Origin: Theodoxus fluviatilis
Taxonomy: Eukaryota > Mollusca > Gastropoda > Cycloneritida > Neritidae
Length of the DNA: 64,000 bases
Reading direction: 5' to 3'
Assembly (NCBI GenBank): GCA_034096865.1
Contig: JAWQFJ010001802.1
Span: 1-64,000, forward strand
In this document: piece after piece, positions 49,657-58,900 of the stretch
Layout: the number at the start of each line of letters is the position of its first letter
Numbering within the stretch: position 1 is the first letter of the stretch
The notes under the pieces: model-generated
Databases searched by the model: none
Told to the model about the DNA's origin: nothing
Seen by the model: the letters and a program-made list of their open reading frames with translations, nothing else
Translations under genes and position numbers: made by a program

Positions 49657-52600
49657 GAGCCAAAACATGCACAAAAAGCTATCCTTTATAATATATGCTG
49701 ATTCACGTTGCGGCTGAACAAGTTCTTCCGTGTTTTCAATAGGCAAACCTGCAAACCCCCCACCCACCCCACCCCTCAACACACACACACACATACACAC
49801 ACACACTCCGTGCTGGTACGACATGTATTTACAATGTTACATTTGACATTAACTGAAGAGGGAAGGATTTATGATGGACAACATTTTCAAACGGGAAAGT
49901 TTGGGAACATGAACAGTATATGAATATTGAAAAGTTAAGACAGCTATAAGTGCTCAAGTTTTCATTGATAAAAACAATCATTTTACACTACTGCTCACTT
50001 GACAGGAAATGTTAAAAATCCATGCACATGTAACCAAGAGGAAATCCTCCCCTACTGAATTATTCACTCTAATTTTTGTCAATCTCTTGCCATGTAACTT
50101 ATTCTCTCTTTCTCTCTCTCTCTCTCTCCTTGCTTCCCCTCTGGCTGAGCCCCTTATCTCCCGCTGTCATCGCGGCCCCTCCTCTCCTCTGGCGGCACCA
50201 GGCTGGACACTGGCTGGATATATATTTATACACACACTGGTCCAGCAAAAGTTAAGGGCCGGTCCTTGTTATCAGTAGCTTTACAAATATTTATTTTACA
50301 CCGAGACAACGATGCTGAAAATGACTGCTGAAAATGACGCAAGGTGGGGTATGCTGCAACTTTATTTATTGCTGCTAGTGCCCAAACCTGTTATGCAGGC
50401 ATTGCCGTTGAGCAAAGGTGTTGTCAGCAGCGCCAAAAACGTTGCAAATTCACGAGAATTTTACAAAGTTTAGTCGAGTTTCGCTGAAGAAGCAATGTCG
50501 CTGCAGGTTTCTGGCATATTGCACATGCAAGCCATGTCCCTAGTGACCACTGTTCAGCAAAAGTTACAAACCAACGGGTATTTAAGAGCCGCAACCAGGG
50601 CTCTCAATAATCATGCCTCCAAGACAGAGACTGTCAACACTTGATCGTGGACGAGTGCTTGGGTGGCTTCAGGATGGAACTCCCGGCCAAGAAGTCGCCA
50701 GACGGCTTGGAGTGAGCCACTCTGTCATCCAACGCCTGCACGAACGCTTCCAGGCCACCGGAAGTGCTGATGGCCCCGCTCCGGACGCCCAACGCCCATG
50801 AGAAACGAGCCGGCGCGAAGACTGTTATATTCAACTTTTGGCGCTGCGTGACCGAACAATCACTGCCAGGACACTGAGAGTCACCCTGAGGACGGCCACC
50901 AACGTTACCATCTCCCAGGACACCGTCGAGCGACGCCTGCACGAGGTGGACCTCCACTCAAGGGTCCCTGCCATTCAAACACCGCTGACACCACAACATC
51001 GCCGAGCACGGATGGCGTTCTGCCGCAACCACCAGCGCTGGATTATGCAGTAGTGGGGCACAGTCCTGTTTACCGTTGAATCTCGGTTTACCATGTCAAA
51101 CAGTGATGCTCGGAGGTGCGTGTGGCAACGTGTTGGCGAGCGATTCATCGATGCTTGAGTCCAAGAGCACAACCGTTATGGAGGGGGATCTGTGATGGTG
51201 TGGGGAGGCTTTCATCTCCATGGAGGACTCCTCTGTACCTCATCCGAGGCAACCTGACCGGCATCAGGTACAGTGATGAGATTGTCAGGCCGATCATCGT
51301 CCCCACTCTGCGGGCCATGGGACGTGGCTCCTGTCTACAGGACGACAACGACACCCCTCACCGTGCTGTGGTGGTGAAGGACTTTCTGCAGCGTCAGCAG
51401 GTTGTCCGCATGGACTGGCCAGCACGATCCCCAGACCTGTATCCCATTGAAAACTTGTGGGACATTCTGGGACGCCGCGTAGTGGACAATCACCCCCATC
51501 CCGCAGATGCTGCTCAGCTCTTCCAGTTCCTGCAGCAGGAGTGGCTCGCCATCCCACAACATATGCTGCAGAACCTTGTCTGCTTGATGAGGCAACGGGT
51601 GATGGATTGTTTGGCAGCAAATGGTGGCCACACCCGTTATTGAACATGGACAAACTGACTGGACTTTCCTTGCAACTTTTAGAAAGGGGGGTGGGGTGCT
51701 TTTGACGGATGCCAAGCTAATGAGTGTTGACTTGTCAATGAATTTTTGGCATAAATCAATTGCTTAAAGGAGAGAGACGAGGGGGAGACGGGAGAGTGGG
51801 AAGGGGAGAGAAGGAAGGAGCGGGGATTCGGCAGGCGAACAGGGGAGGGAGTGGACACGTTTTGTGTTGTGTGCCCTTGTACGCTGCCATGTAAAGAAGG
51901 GAATAAAGAAGTTAGGAAAGTCACCGGCCCAACTTGTCTTCTCGATATCCCATCCACGCTACGACATCAACGCCCATGCTCGACAGCCACACACCTACCA
52001 CAATGGTGGCAGCTGTGGGATGGGGGAGGGCAGAGAGGTGCGTGGGTGGGTTCCGGACAACGACCGACCCGGCAGTGACCCACAGCTAGGGGAGCCACGA
52101 ACAATAGCCCAGGCAAGGACGGGGAGGGAGGTAATTATGGAGAGTGGTTCATTAGCCGAAGATAGGGGTTTGGGAAGAGACAGCAGCGGAGATAATGAGT
52201 ACAGCAGATGTAAGAAGAGACAGCAGCGGCGCTAATGAGTACAGCGACGTAAAAATACACTTGGTGATAGGTGCACCTTATCACATGCTGGTGTCAGAAG
52301 CTGGTCTGACAGGGCTCGTCCCCCGCTCCCACAAGCACCACCGCTCCTTCCATAATCATTCCTTGATATCCCGACGCAAATTCCTTTACAAAGGGCTCCC
52401 ACATAATACAACGCTACAAAACTACGAAATTCCCAGTACACGAATGCATACTAGGGATACTGCAAGAAAAGACCCTACTAATAAAATCATGCAATCGATG
52501 GCTCTACAACCGGGAGGAGAAGCGGTTTGATTTTCACTACTGGTGAACGAGAAAGGCTAAACAGCTAGCGCTGCCCGTACCCCACCACACCTATATATAT

Positions 52601-52665
52601 ATGTATGTATATATATATGTGTATATATATATATGTGTGTATATATATATATGTGTGTGTGTATG

Positions 52666-52731
<66 letters not shown>

Positions 52732-53300
52732 TCTCCAACTCCAGAGGTCAGTTTTCGGAGCAGCCAGATTGTCAGCACCCACCCACGCCTCTCTCACTCT
52801 CTGCCCCCCCCTGTTTTTCTCCGTCGTTACCCCCCTCTCGTCTTTCACTGGAAGAGAGAACTTCTGTCCTTTTTGTTTAAAAGTCCGCCGGAAGTGAACA
52901 CTTCCGGTTGTTCCCGCATTGTACCTACTTTTGTCCATCCCCATAAATAGAGGCTGCAGTGCATGCTAAGAGAGAGACCCACCACCATCTGGGTAGACAA
53001 TACAGGCTGAAATAAAGTGTTGGAAACGCCGAAAGCGCTCACCTTCTACCTCACAGAGAAGCCTGCCTACATGCAGCCTTCATCCCCCACCATCACATTC
53101 ATGTTCATGATCATGATGTCTTACCTGTCAATCTCAGCTGGAGAAACGACATTATTTTCACTCAGGTTAGCACAGAACCACGTGAGAAAAGGAACTGCTT
53201 CCTCAACTTCGAAGAGCCAGTCAAACGTTAGTGAATCGAGTTCGTCTGCCTTGGGATATCCAAGCTGTCTTAGAGTCTCCAAAAACTGACTTCCACTCAT
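35409..53300 (-). CDS. HAUS3: HAUS augmin-like complex subunit 3
   Basis: HAUS3 is a coiled-coil subunit of augmin, which brings gamma-tubulin to existing spindle microtubules to branch new ones. Minus-strand exons in order: 53300-53125, 48496-48464, 46814-46731, 46400-46289, 45957-45772, 44335-44193, 42918-42784, 41905-41722, 40822-40670, 37876-37780, 37273-37126, 36378-36201, 35537-35409. Phases agree throughout: 1758 nt, 585 codons plus TGA; human HAUS3 is about 600 aa. Family landmarks: [20 protein letters not shown] and FDWLFE at the N-terminus; [17 protein letters not shown] with [78 protein letters not shown] at the C-terminus. Compared with vertebrates, about 30 residues seem missing between exon 1 and the 33 nt second exon, so one small exon may be unrecognised between 48497 and 53124. 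Convergent with GAK, divergent from the CENP-C-like gene. Confidence 0.92.
35582..36075. repeat. Purine (GA/G)n tract in the last HAUS3 intron
   Basis: Runs of GA, GGA and poly-G (35582-35625 and 35752-36075) make a ~500 bp nearly pure purine strand, interrupted at 35680-35757 by a SINE-like fragment. Confidence 0.95.
35680..35757 (+). repeat. Dispersed SINE-like repeat, copy 2
   Basis: TCCCTAGTTATTCGCCTCTTATGAATC...GATGGGTCAATTATTATCCC matches copies at 9640-9720 (inverted) and 48188-48262. It sits inside the purine tract of a HAUS3 intron. Confidence 0.65.
36898..37115. repeat. CA-rich microsatellite, HAUS3 intron
   Basis: Interrupted CA and ACACAC/ATGCAC repeats with an internal C run extend to within about 10 bp of the donor of the exon 37273-37126. 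Confidence 0.9.
38319..40669. repeat. 2.35 kb minisatellite, 24-bp unit (about 98 copies)
   Basis: The plus-strand unit is CCCACCACCACCACACTGGG plus GACA, GCCA or ACCA; a TATGGCCA variant recurs every few units. The array fills most of the HAUS3 intron 40669-37877 and starts at the exon's donor: the minus strand reads CGCATG|GTGGGTGTCC, and GTGGGTG is part of every unit. A 1-bp shift near 39775 changes reading frame, which is why the artefactual ORFs switch peptide pattern. Confidence 0.97.
42027..42530. repeat. 100-bp tandem repeat, 5 copies
   Basis: Units begin CAGTCCTGACCATCTTGCAC at 42027, 42126, 42226, 42326 and 42426 and end TGCAAATTTCCTTTT. They are more than 93% alike by eye. It lies in the HAUS3 intron between the exons at 42784 and 41905, with nothing coding-like. 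Confidence 0.95.
43050..43141. repeat. (GA)n microsatellite
   Basis: A GGGAGG/GGGGAA lead-in is followed by about 80 bp of pure GA, in the HAUS3 intron upstream of the exon 42918-42784. Confidence 0.95.
44619..45467 (-). repeat. AAGGTCA-rich dispersed repeat, copy 1 (minus orientation)
   Basis: The repeat starts at TGACTCACATGCGAAGC (45467 on the minus strand), passes through a (CCGT)n tract, then AAACGTTGGATTTTTCTCGG, and ends GGGCTTTGCCCTTCTTGTT. It is near-identical over ~850 bp to copies at 56059, 60437 and 62191. It lies in a HAUS3 intron. Confidence 0.95.
45575..45646. repeat. (TG)n microsatellite, HAUS3 intron
   Basis: A pure TG run of about 70 bp lies 125 bp from the exon 45957-45772. 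Confidence 0.95.
46165..46235. repeat. (CA)n microsatellite, HAUS3 intron
   Basis: CA repeats with CAACACA interruptions lie 50 bp beyond the donor of exon 46400-46289. Confidence 0.9.
46920..47372 (-). pseudogene. LINE (non-LTR retrotransposon) ORF2 C-terminal fragment
   Basis: The minus-strand translation reads [20 protein letters not shown], then [20 protein letters not shown] and [19 protein letters not shown]. This is the characteristic tail (YGEL..G.R..GG..KRYKD..K..L..C.ID...W..LA.DR..W) found at the end of many invertebrate LINE ORF2 proteins. Stops follow at once and the CCHC-like end is out of frame, so the copy is old and 5'-truncated. Confidence 0.7.
48188..48262 (+). repeat. Dispersed SINE-like repeat, copy 3
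   Basis: TTCCCTAGTTATTCTTCTCTTATGCATTGCC...CAGTGGGTCAATTCTTACCC is shared with 9640-9720 and 35680-35757. It is preceded by a short (TA)n at 48073-48092 and by GCCTATCAGTCCCTC, which may belong to the same element. Confidence 0.6.
48464..48496 (-). CDS. HAUS3: HAUS3 33-nt micro-exon
   Basis: Minus strand: cgtgcag|AGGAAGC...CTCAA|gtaagt. It encodes [11 protein letters not shown] and fits both neighbouring phases (1 nt to complete, 2 nt left over). Reading through into the next exon gives [18 protein letters not shown], matching the start of the HAUS3 coiled coil. Short length makes it less certain than the other exons. Confidence 0.7.
48719..48783. repeat. (CT)n microsatellite
   Basis: Interrupted CT repeats in HAUS3 intron 1. 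Confidence 0.95.
49369..49662. repeat. Compound CT / C-run / CA repeats
   Basis: CT-rich blocks 49369-49500 with a long C run near 49463-49484, and 49600-49640 CT passing into CA, in HAUS3 intron 1. Confidence 0.9.
50552..51690 (+). pseudogene. Tc1/mariner-type transposase, broken copy (HAUS3 intron 1)
   Basis: The plus strand encodes [20 protein letters not shown], then [20 protein letters not shown] (HTH) from 50613. After a frame break come [20 protein letters not shown] and [15 protein letters not shown] from 50838, and the C-terminal half from about 51116 with [32 protein letters not shown] and a Tyr-TGA end at 51643. At least two frameshifts or stops separate the pieces. The first catalytic Asp of the expected FTDESRF motif is Val here (FTVESRF, about 51069-51089). 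A terminal-repeat candidate CAGCAAAAGTTACAAACC (about 50554) has only a degraded partner near 51668; a related CAGCAAAAGTTAAGGG lies at 50243. Confidence 0.85.
51728..52002 (+). mobile_element. LTR-retrotransposon-like 5' LTR end with primer-binding site
   Basis: A poly(A) signal AATAAA (about 51902) is followed by a short region ending CACACACCTACCACA, directly before TGGTGGCAGCTGTGGGA (52003-52019). That is the form of an LTR 3' end followed by a tRNA-primer binding site (complement of a ...CCA 3' end). The LTR start is uncertain. No gag-pol ORF follows, so it is a truncated copy. Confidence 0.45.
52270..52560. other. Possible second LTR/PBS fragment
   Basis: TGGTGTCAGAAGC at about 52288 resembles the tRNA-Leu-type primer-binding site used by many LTR elements and follows CTTATCACA. 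The flanking sequence shows no ORF. This is a weak call. Confidence 0.25.
52588..52728. repeat. (TA)n microsatellite
   Basis: TATATATG/TA tracts, pure TA from 52671 to 52726. Confidence 0.95.
52735..53100 (+). mobile_element. Possible solo LTR next to HAUS3 exon 1
   Basis: It has a promoter-like CATAAATAGAGGC at about 52942, a downstream AATAAAG at about 53013 and an end CTTCTACCTCACA at about 53054. The layout and base composition resemble a retroelement LTR (U3-TATA-R-polyA-U5). Neither terminus nor target duplication could be fixed. Confidence 0.35.
53125..53300 (-). CDS. HAUS3: HAUS3 exon 1 (start codon and N-terminal domain)
   Basis: ATG at 53300-53298 opens [20 protein letters not shown], and the donor at 53124 is gtaagac. 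The N-terminal calponin-homology-like block [18 protein letters not shown] is the most conserved part of HAUS3. The exon ends in phase 2. LTR-like sequence begins within about 20-30 bp of its donor. Confidence 0.92.
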
Positions 53301-53552
53301 GATTGCAAAAAAGCCATCAAATCGACAGTGTAGTTCAGATCACGAACATGTTACGCGCGCCGTCAGGATTACCGGGCTTGAGCTGTGAAAGACGCTTTTT
53401 CATTGGCTAAATTCGTCCTGCCGACCAATAGCATTCTTTCGTTTAGTCGGAGTAAATGGCGGCAGAATTGAAGTTTGAAGTCGACAATCGTTCTCGTGGA
53501 TAACCACGGAATCTCCACTGGACCAAACTGCACATTTTGATGAAGATTGTTC
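53301..53552. promoter_or_regulatory. Head-to-head (bidirectional) promoter, HAUS3 / CENP-C-like
   Basis: Only 252 bp separate the two divergent start codons. The interval holds two CCAAT boxes, one on each strand (53402-53406 as ATTGG; 53425-53429 as CCAAT), 23 bp apart. It also has AAATGGCGGC at 53454-53463 (YY1-like) and TTTGAA at 53474-53479, which matches the CHR element of G2/M genes. No TATA box is seen. A CCAAT pair plus CHR is the known architecture of NF-Y/DREAM-controlled mitotic promoters; its use here is inferred. Confidence 0.6.
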
Positions 53553-54026
53553 ATGATGAATGTAAGTAATCATACGGCTTGTTGGCATTCAGAGGTGACA
53601 ATTTGAATATCGTGATTAATGTTTCAATTGAATGATACCGACTGTGCCAGGACGCGTGTTTAGAAATTTGGAGTAGATCATGATTTGAACATTGAATAAT
53701 AGTATTGATACTGCGCCGTCTTGACGCTCCTGTTGCAGTGCATGCTTTTGGATTAATTGTTTGTGGAATTTTTGTTTGAAATCAATGGCTCGTTCTTATG
53801 GTGTCTTGTAATTAGCAGCTCAAAACTGCACCGACTACTAACGTTTTCAAGAACCAACTGGACAAGGATCCTATATTTATGTCGTTATTCAGACGCTATG
53901 ATGAGTGACATTGTCGCAATAAGAAAATTGCGCTAAGACCCTATTATAAGGCAACACATTACGATGGGGCGTTCAAAAGGCTTCACGGCCTATATCTAAC
54001 CTCTCAACTACTAGTACACTACAGTG

Positions 54027-54060
<34 letters not shown>

Positions 54061-55940
54061 GTAGTACTATTACTACTACTACAACATAAATGTCATCTCC
54101 AGTGATGACTGCTGCTTCAGGACCTTGATGCTATGTTCAACAACAAATGACGCGAGTTGTCCAGACGACTTGTGCATGGCTGTGGAGTAGTAGCGTCACA
54201 AAATGAAGATATCGCATAGTGTTCGACATAAACATCTCAACAGCAAGCCAAATAGAGTGTTGGTTTTGAATGACAAGCTTTTGATCTGTTGAACTTGAAG
54301 CTCCCTTTCGCCTTTGTAGTTTGTATGTTTGACTGTATCATACACCATGAAATGATACAGTGTATGTGCATGCCGTCAACTCAAATAATGAAATATAACG
54401 TAAGCTGATATGGAGAGAATTACTTTTATTTTCTAGCTGACTGGTCAAACCAAAAGTATCATCATAAGATATTTAGCATATTGTTTACTACATGTACATT
54501 TTGCCAAATATCTAACTCCTGCCTGTTGGCAATACATGTTTTTTTGCTTCTTTGTTTTTTGCCTGGTGCAGGGGTTTTACAGTCTGCTTGTCGGTTTTGC
54601 CTAAGCTCCAAGCACCCAATGAAGCAGGCAGACTGTGGCGGGTCAGCACCTATCTGGCCGGGGGCTGCCCGGATTGAGGCGGGCGGTAGCTGACCAGTGG
54701 AACTGCGATGGTTCCTCCCACCGTCGGAGACAACCCGTGGCGTCCGAGCACACGCCAATCACTCTGGACTTAGAACTCGTAACTGCTGTCTCCCGTGTTG
54801 TTTCTGTCACTGTAAAACAGCGGCACTGAAGTGACCTCTCCAGGGCGCGAGCCTGGGCAGCGTGTATGGAGATCCTGGGTTGCCCAGTCGACAGAATCCC
54901 CCACTCGGCCTCGCTGGTGTGGTCCAAAGGAACGCGGAGCGATACGTTTGGCACCAGTCTGGCTGCAGAAGCTGCCGGAAGGAGGTCAAGACTGACGACC
55001 AACCGCCTTAGGGGCTTCACTTAAATTACACTTAAATTACAGTACCAAGCAGCTCATGACATTCTGATGTCTCAAACTGCATGGTTCTGAATCTGATCAA
55101 CCACACATTTAATTACTGGTACTGGTAGAATGGGTTGTAGTCATTAATACATCATGACATGAGCAGGTGTCTGATAAACTTCACCTGACTGGGCATGCTG
55201 AAACGCGGGTGACATAGACATGATAGAGTTGAATAGTTTTGGATGAGAGAGATCTGGGATAGGGGATAACTTTTCAGACTCTGAGACTGAATTAGAAATA
55301 TGTCTATATAGTCTTCATCTTCAGTTAAAGTGATCAATATGGAAATTATGTTTTTCTCTGGTTTATGCTTACAGTAGCTACAGAGGGAAAGAGGAAGCAG
55401 ACTATGAGTGTGTTTGTTACGTAGAAACTTGAGAGAATCTAGAGGGCTAGGCGTTGCCTACGTTTCTTGCTCATTAGCTGTAGGTGCGTCTTGCTCGACC
55501 TCGACTAGCCACTTGCCTAACAAATGTGCCCTTTAATTAATGCACATACTTTTTAGGATTTGAAGTATGAATCTTGCTGCTAGCTTCCATGTTTTGTTGT
55601 TTATTGAATGGGTATGTTATGTTGGTAAACATGAGGTGTGACGATTCAATAATGAAGTATTTTGTTCTTGTTTTCCAGGCATTGAAAGATAAAAAGAATG
55701 TTTTTGTGAATCCACTGGCTGGCAAAAACATTGGGCGGTGAGTCTTGATTGTTAATCACAAAACATGTAGGTAACTTTATAAAACTTCAGGTGTGCAGTG
55801 GCGTCAGTGTGTCCAGGTCAGCTGAATATCTGGACTGGCAGAAGAATACAATTTATTTCATTTTAATTGTTGATAATATGACATGGCTGGTAATAACTCA
55901 ACGTTCCCCCATGTTGTGATCACTAAGAAAGTATGTGTGT

Positions 55941-55998
<58 letters not shown>

Positions 55999-58900
55999 AC
56001 TTGCACGTGTGTAACTAATATGGAGGGGCTTGGTCAAATAGACAAACTACCTGATTTTTGACTCACATGCGAAGCAAAAGTGAGTCTATGTACTGAGCCG
56101 TGTCGTCCGTCCGTCCGGGCGTCCGTCCGGGCGTCCGTCCGTAAAAAACTTAAACGTTGGATTTTTCTCGGAGACTATTAAGTCTATCAACACCAAATGT
56201 GGCATGATGGTGTATGATGACAAGGCCTCAAAAAACATACATAGTGACTTGACCTTGCTTCAAGGTCAAGGTCACAGGAGCCATAAATGTGGTCTCAAAA
56301 ACAGTCATTTTTCACATTTTCCCAATTTTCTCCCACGTTATTGAGAATGGCGACCTTAGCTACAAGTGGTATATAGGTCAAAGCAAGCCCTATCTTTTGA
56401 TACCAGTTTGGTTGACCTTGCTTCAAGGTCAAGGTCACAGGAGCTCTTCAAAGTTGGATTGTATACATATTTTGAAGTGACCTTGACCCTGAACTATGGA
56501 AGATAACTGTTTCAAACTTAATAATTATGTGGGGCACATGTTATACTTTCATCATGAGACACATTTGGTCACATATCATCAAGGTCAAGGTCACTTTGAC
56601 CCTTATGAAATGTGACCAAAATGGGGTAGTGAACCACTAAAAGTGACAATATCACATGGTAGAAAGTGCCAATAAGCACCATTGTGCTTCCTATGTCTTG
56701 AATTAACAGCTTTGTGTTGTATGACCTTGGATGACCTTGACCTTGGGTCAAGGTCACATGTATTTTGGTAGGAAAAATGTCTAAAGCATTTCTTTGTGTA
56801 TGATGTCATTGGTAGGTTTAGTTGTTTGACCTTGACCTTGAAGGTCACCTGAAGGTCAAGGTCATATAAAGGTCAAGGTCAAGCATGTGAGTCGTATGGG
56901 CTTTGCCCTTCTTGTTTATGAGTAGGTGTGAAAAAAGAAGGCATTCTAGCCATTTAAAGAGGCATAACTTTTACTTCATCTTGCCAAGAGGCTTGTCGTG
57001 TACTTTTCTCTACTGTTCAGAAAGAGAGGCCTGCACTCATAGTCGTAAGCACCTGCATCTTCACCTCACTCTCGGCTGCCCTGAGAACATTTCACTTGCT
57101 AGGTCTGTGCCATCAAAAACAGTTGCAATGTTGCCAAGACACTTGTTGAAAGGGGCTCTTCCTCTGAAGACCTTCTGTTGCCTGGATCTTGGGAGTTTCT
57201 TGTCACCTGAGGTAATGCTTGAATTAAAATTCAGTAGTTTCCTTCAGTGTTGGACAAGTATATTTGCATATCTAACTCTCTGCCACATCAGAAGCAACTA
57301 CGCTTTCTGAAATTAAGTCACTGTACTGCCAAAAGTTTTAATATATTGAAGGATGGCAATGAAAAGTTGTTTTGCTTTGTTGCAGTCGCACGGGGAAAAA
57401 TATCAAAGATGGAAAACTGATTAGACAGGATGAAGATGGCTATGAAAACTTTGATGACTACTGGTCAGCATCAGGTAATGTTTTCTTTCCTTCATATTGA
57501 TCATTTTAGTGACAATGCATAGAGTCATTTCTTAACATGTCTAGGTTTTTTATTTAATATCAATTGACAGTGTTCTTTTGTGTCATAAACGACATAGTTG
57601 TATTTGCTTTTTTGTGTGTGATGCTTTTGTGCTCAGAGTCAGGGATTAGTGCAACTTTACATTTTTCATTGCTGTTCAAAATCAATCTAGTTATAATGTT
57701 AGATGTTAAAAAAGTTATTCAACATAGATCAGGCAATCCTATTCTGGCTAAACCTCAGAAGACATTTGTAAAATCTGGAGTAATTTTAGTTAGACTATAT
57801 TGAATTTTATTTCTGTGTTTACATTTTATGGAGATATTCCGGGTATTAGACAGTCATCATCCCTTCCAATTTATTACAGATTTTAATCATTTGCAGGGGT
57901 GTTCAAACCCACTCGCCCGCTCGCCCGAGGCGAGTTAACCTTTAGAGCGCCGCCAATTTTTGTCATTGCTTTAACCCAGAGCCACAAATTTTATTATGTG
58001 TGCCAGGTCAAATTCATTTATTACCTATTCAAGCTTTGAAGTAGATTTTTGGAGGGTGAGTAGAAAAATGGATGGCCTACATGGCACAATTAATGAAAAT
58101 GCCATAGAATGTTTTTTTCAGCTGCTAAAAAATCATGAAACACAGACAACAACAAAAAACAAACAAATTCACTGTGTTTTCCTACACTCAGCACTGCTTT
58201 ATGATTTATCTATTCAAGAATACAACAGCTTTTGATGAAAATGCAAAAGTGCATAGTCTCCAACGAGTCCAAGTAATGGAGATACATCTGAAAATGTTTT
58301 AGGGTATAAAAACTAAAACAAAACAAAAAATCCTACAATTACTTACGCTAGGGAAGTCAGCCGAGTCATTTTCATCTGAATCAAGCTTCCACTCCTCTCA
58401 GTCTCGATCTACTGACAACATCGGTCGAAGCACTGTTTTCCTACACTGCTCTATTTATTCAAGAATACAACAGCTTTTGATTACTTGGAAATACATCTGA
58501 AAATGTTTTAGGGTAAAACAAAAGAAAAAATCCTACAATTACTTACGCTAGGGAAGTCAGCCGAGCCATTTTCATCTGAATCAAGCTTCCACTCCTTTCA
58601 GTCTAAACACCACAACAGATCGGTCGAAGCACATGCTTGCCTCTCTATCCCTCCATCTCCCATCACATCAATGTCAGTAAAGCCTTCGAATTCATATTCT
58701 GAGAGTCAGAATCGAAAAATAACTCCACAAGCGCTTCAACTTCTTCGTCAGTCGCCAAACTGGGAAAGAAAAAAGTCCCATGCACAAACAACAAAGACGC
58801 AACTTCGTGAAAAAATTCGCAGAAAATTTGCGGCGTGTTCTCTCCATCGCCAAAATGGCGGATCTCGTTGCCACGTGATCCCTGCACATGACTGTGATAT

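Noticed and set aside
53455..53505. ATGGCGGCAGAATTGAAG as start codon of the plus-strand gene
   Set aside because: The frame meets a TAA after about 15 codons and cannot join the 55679 exon; ATG 53553 joins in phase with an upstream stop.
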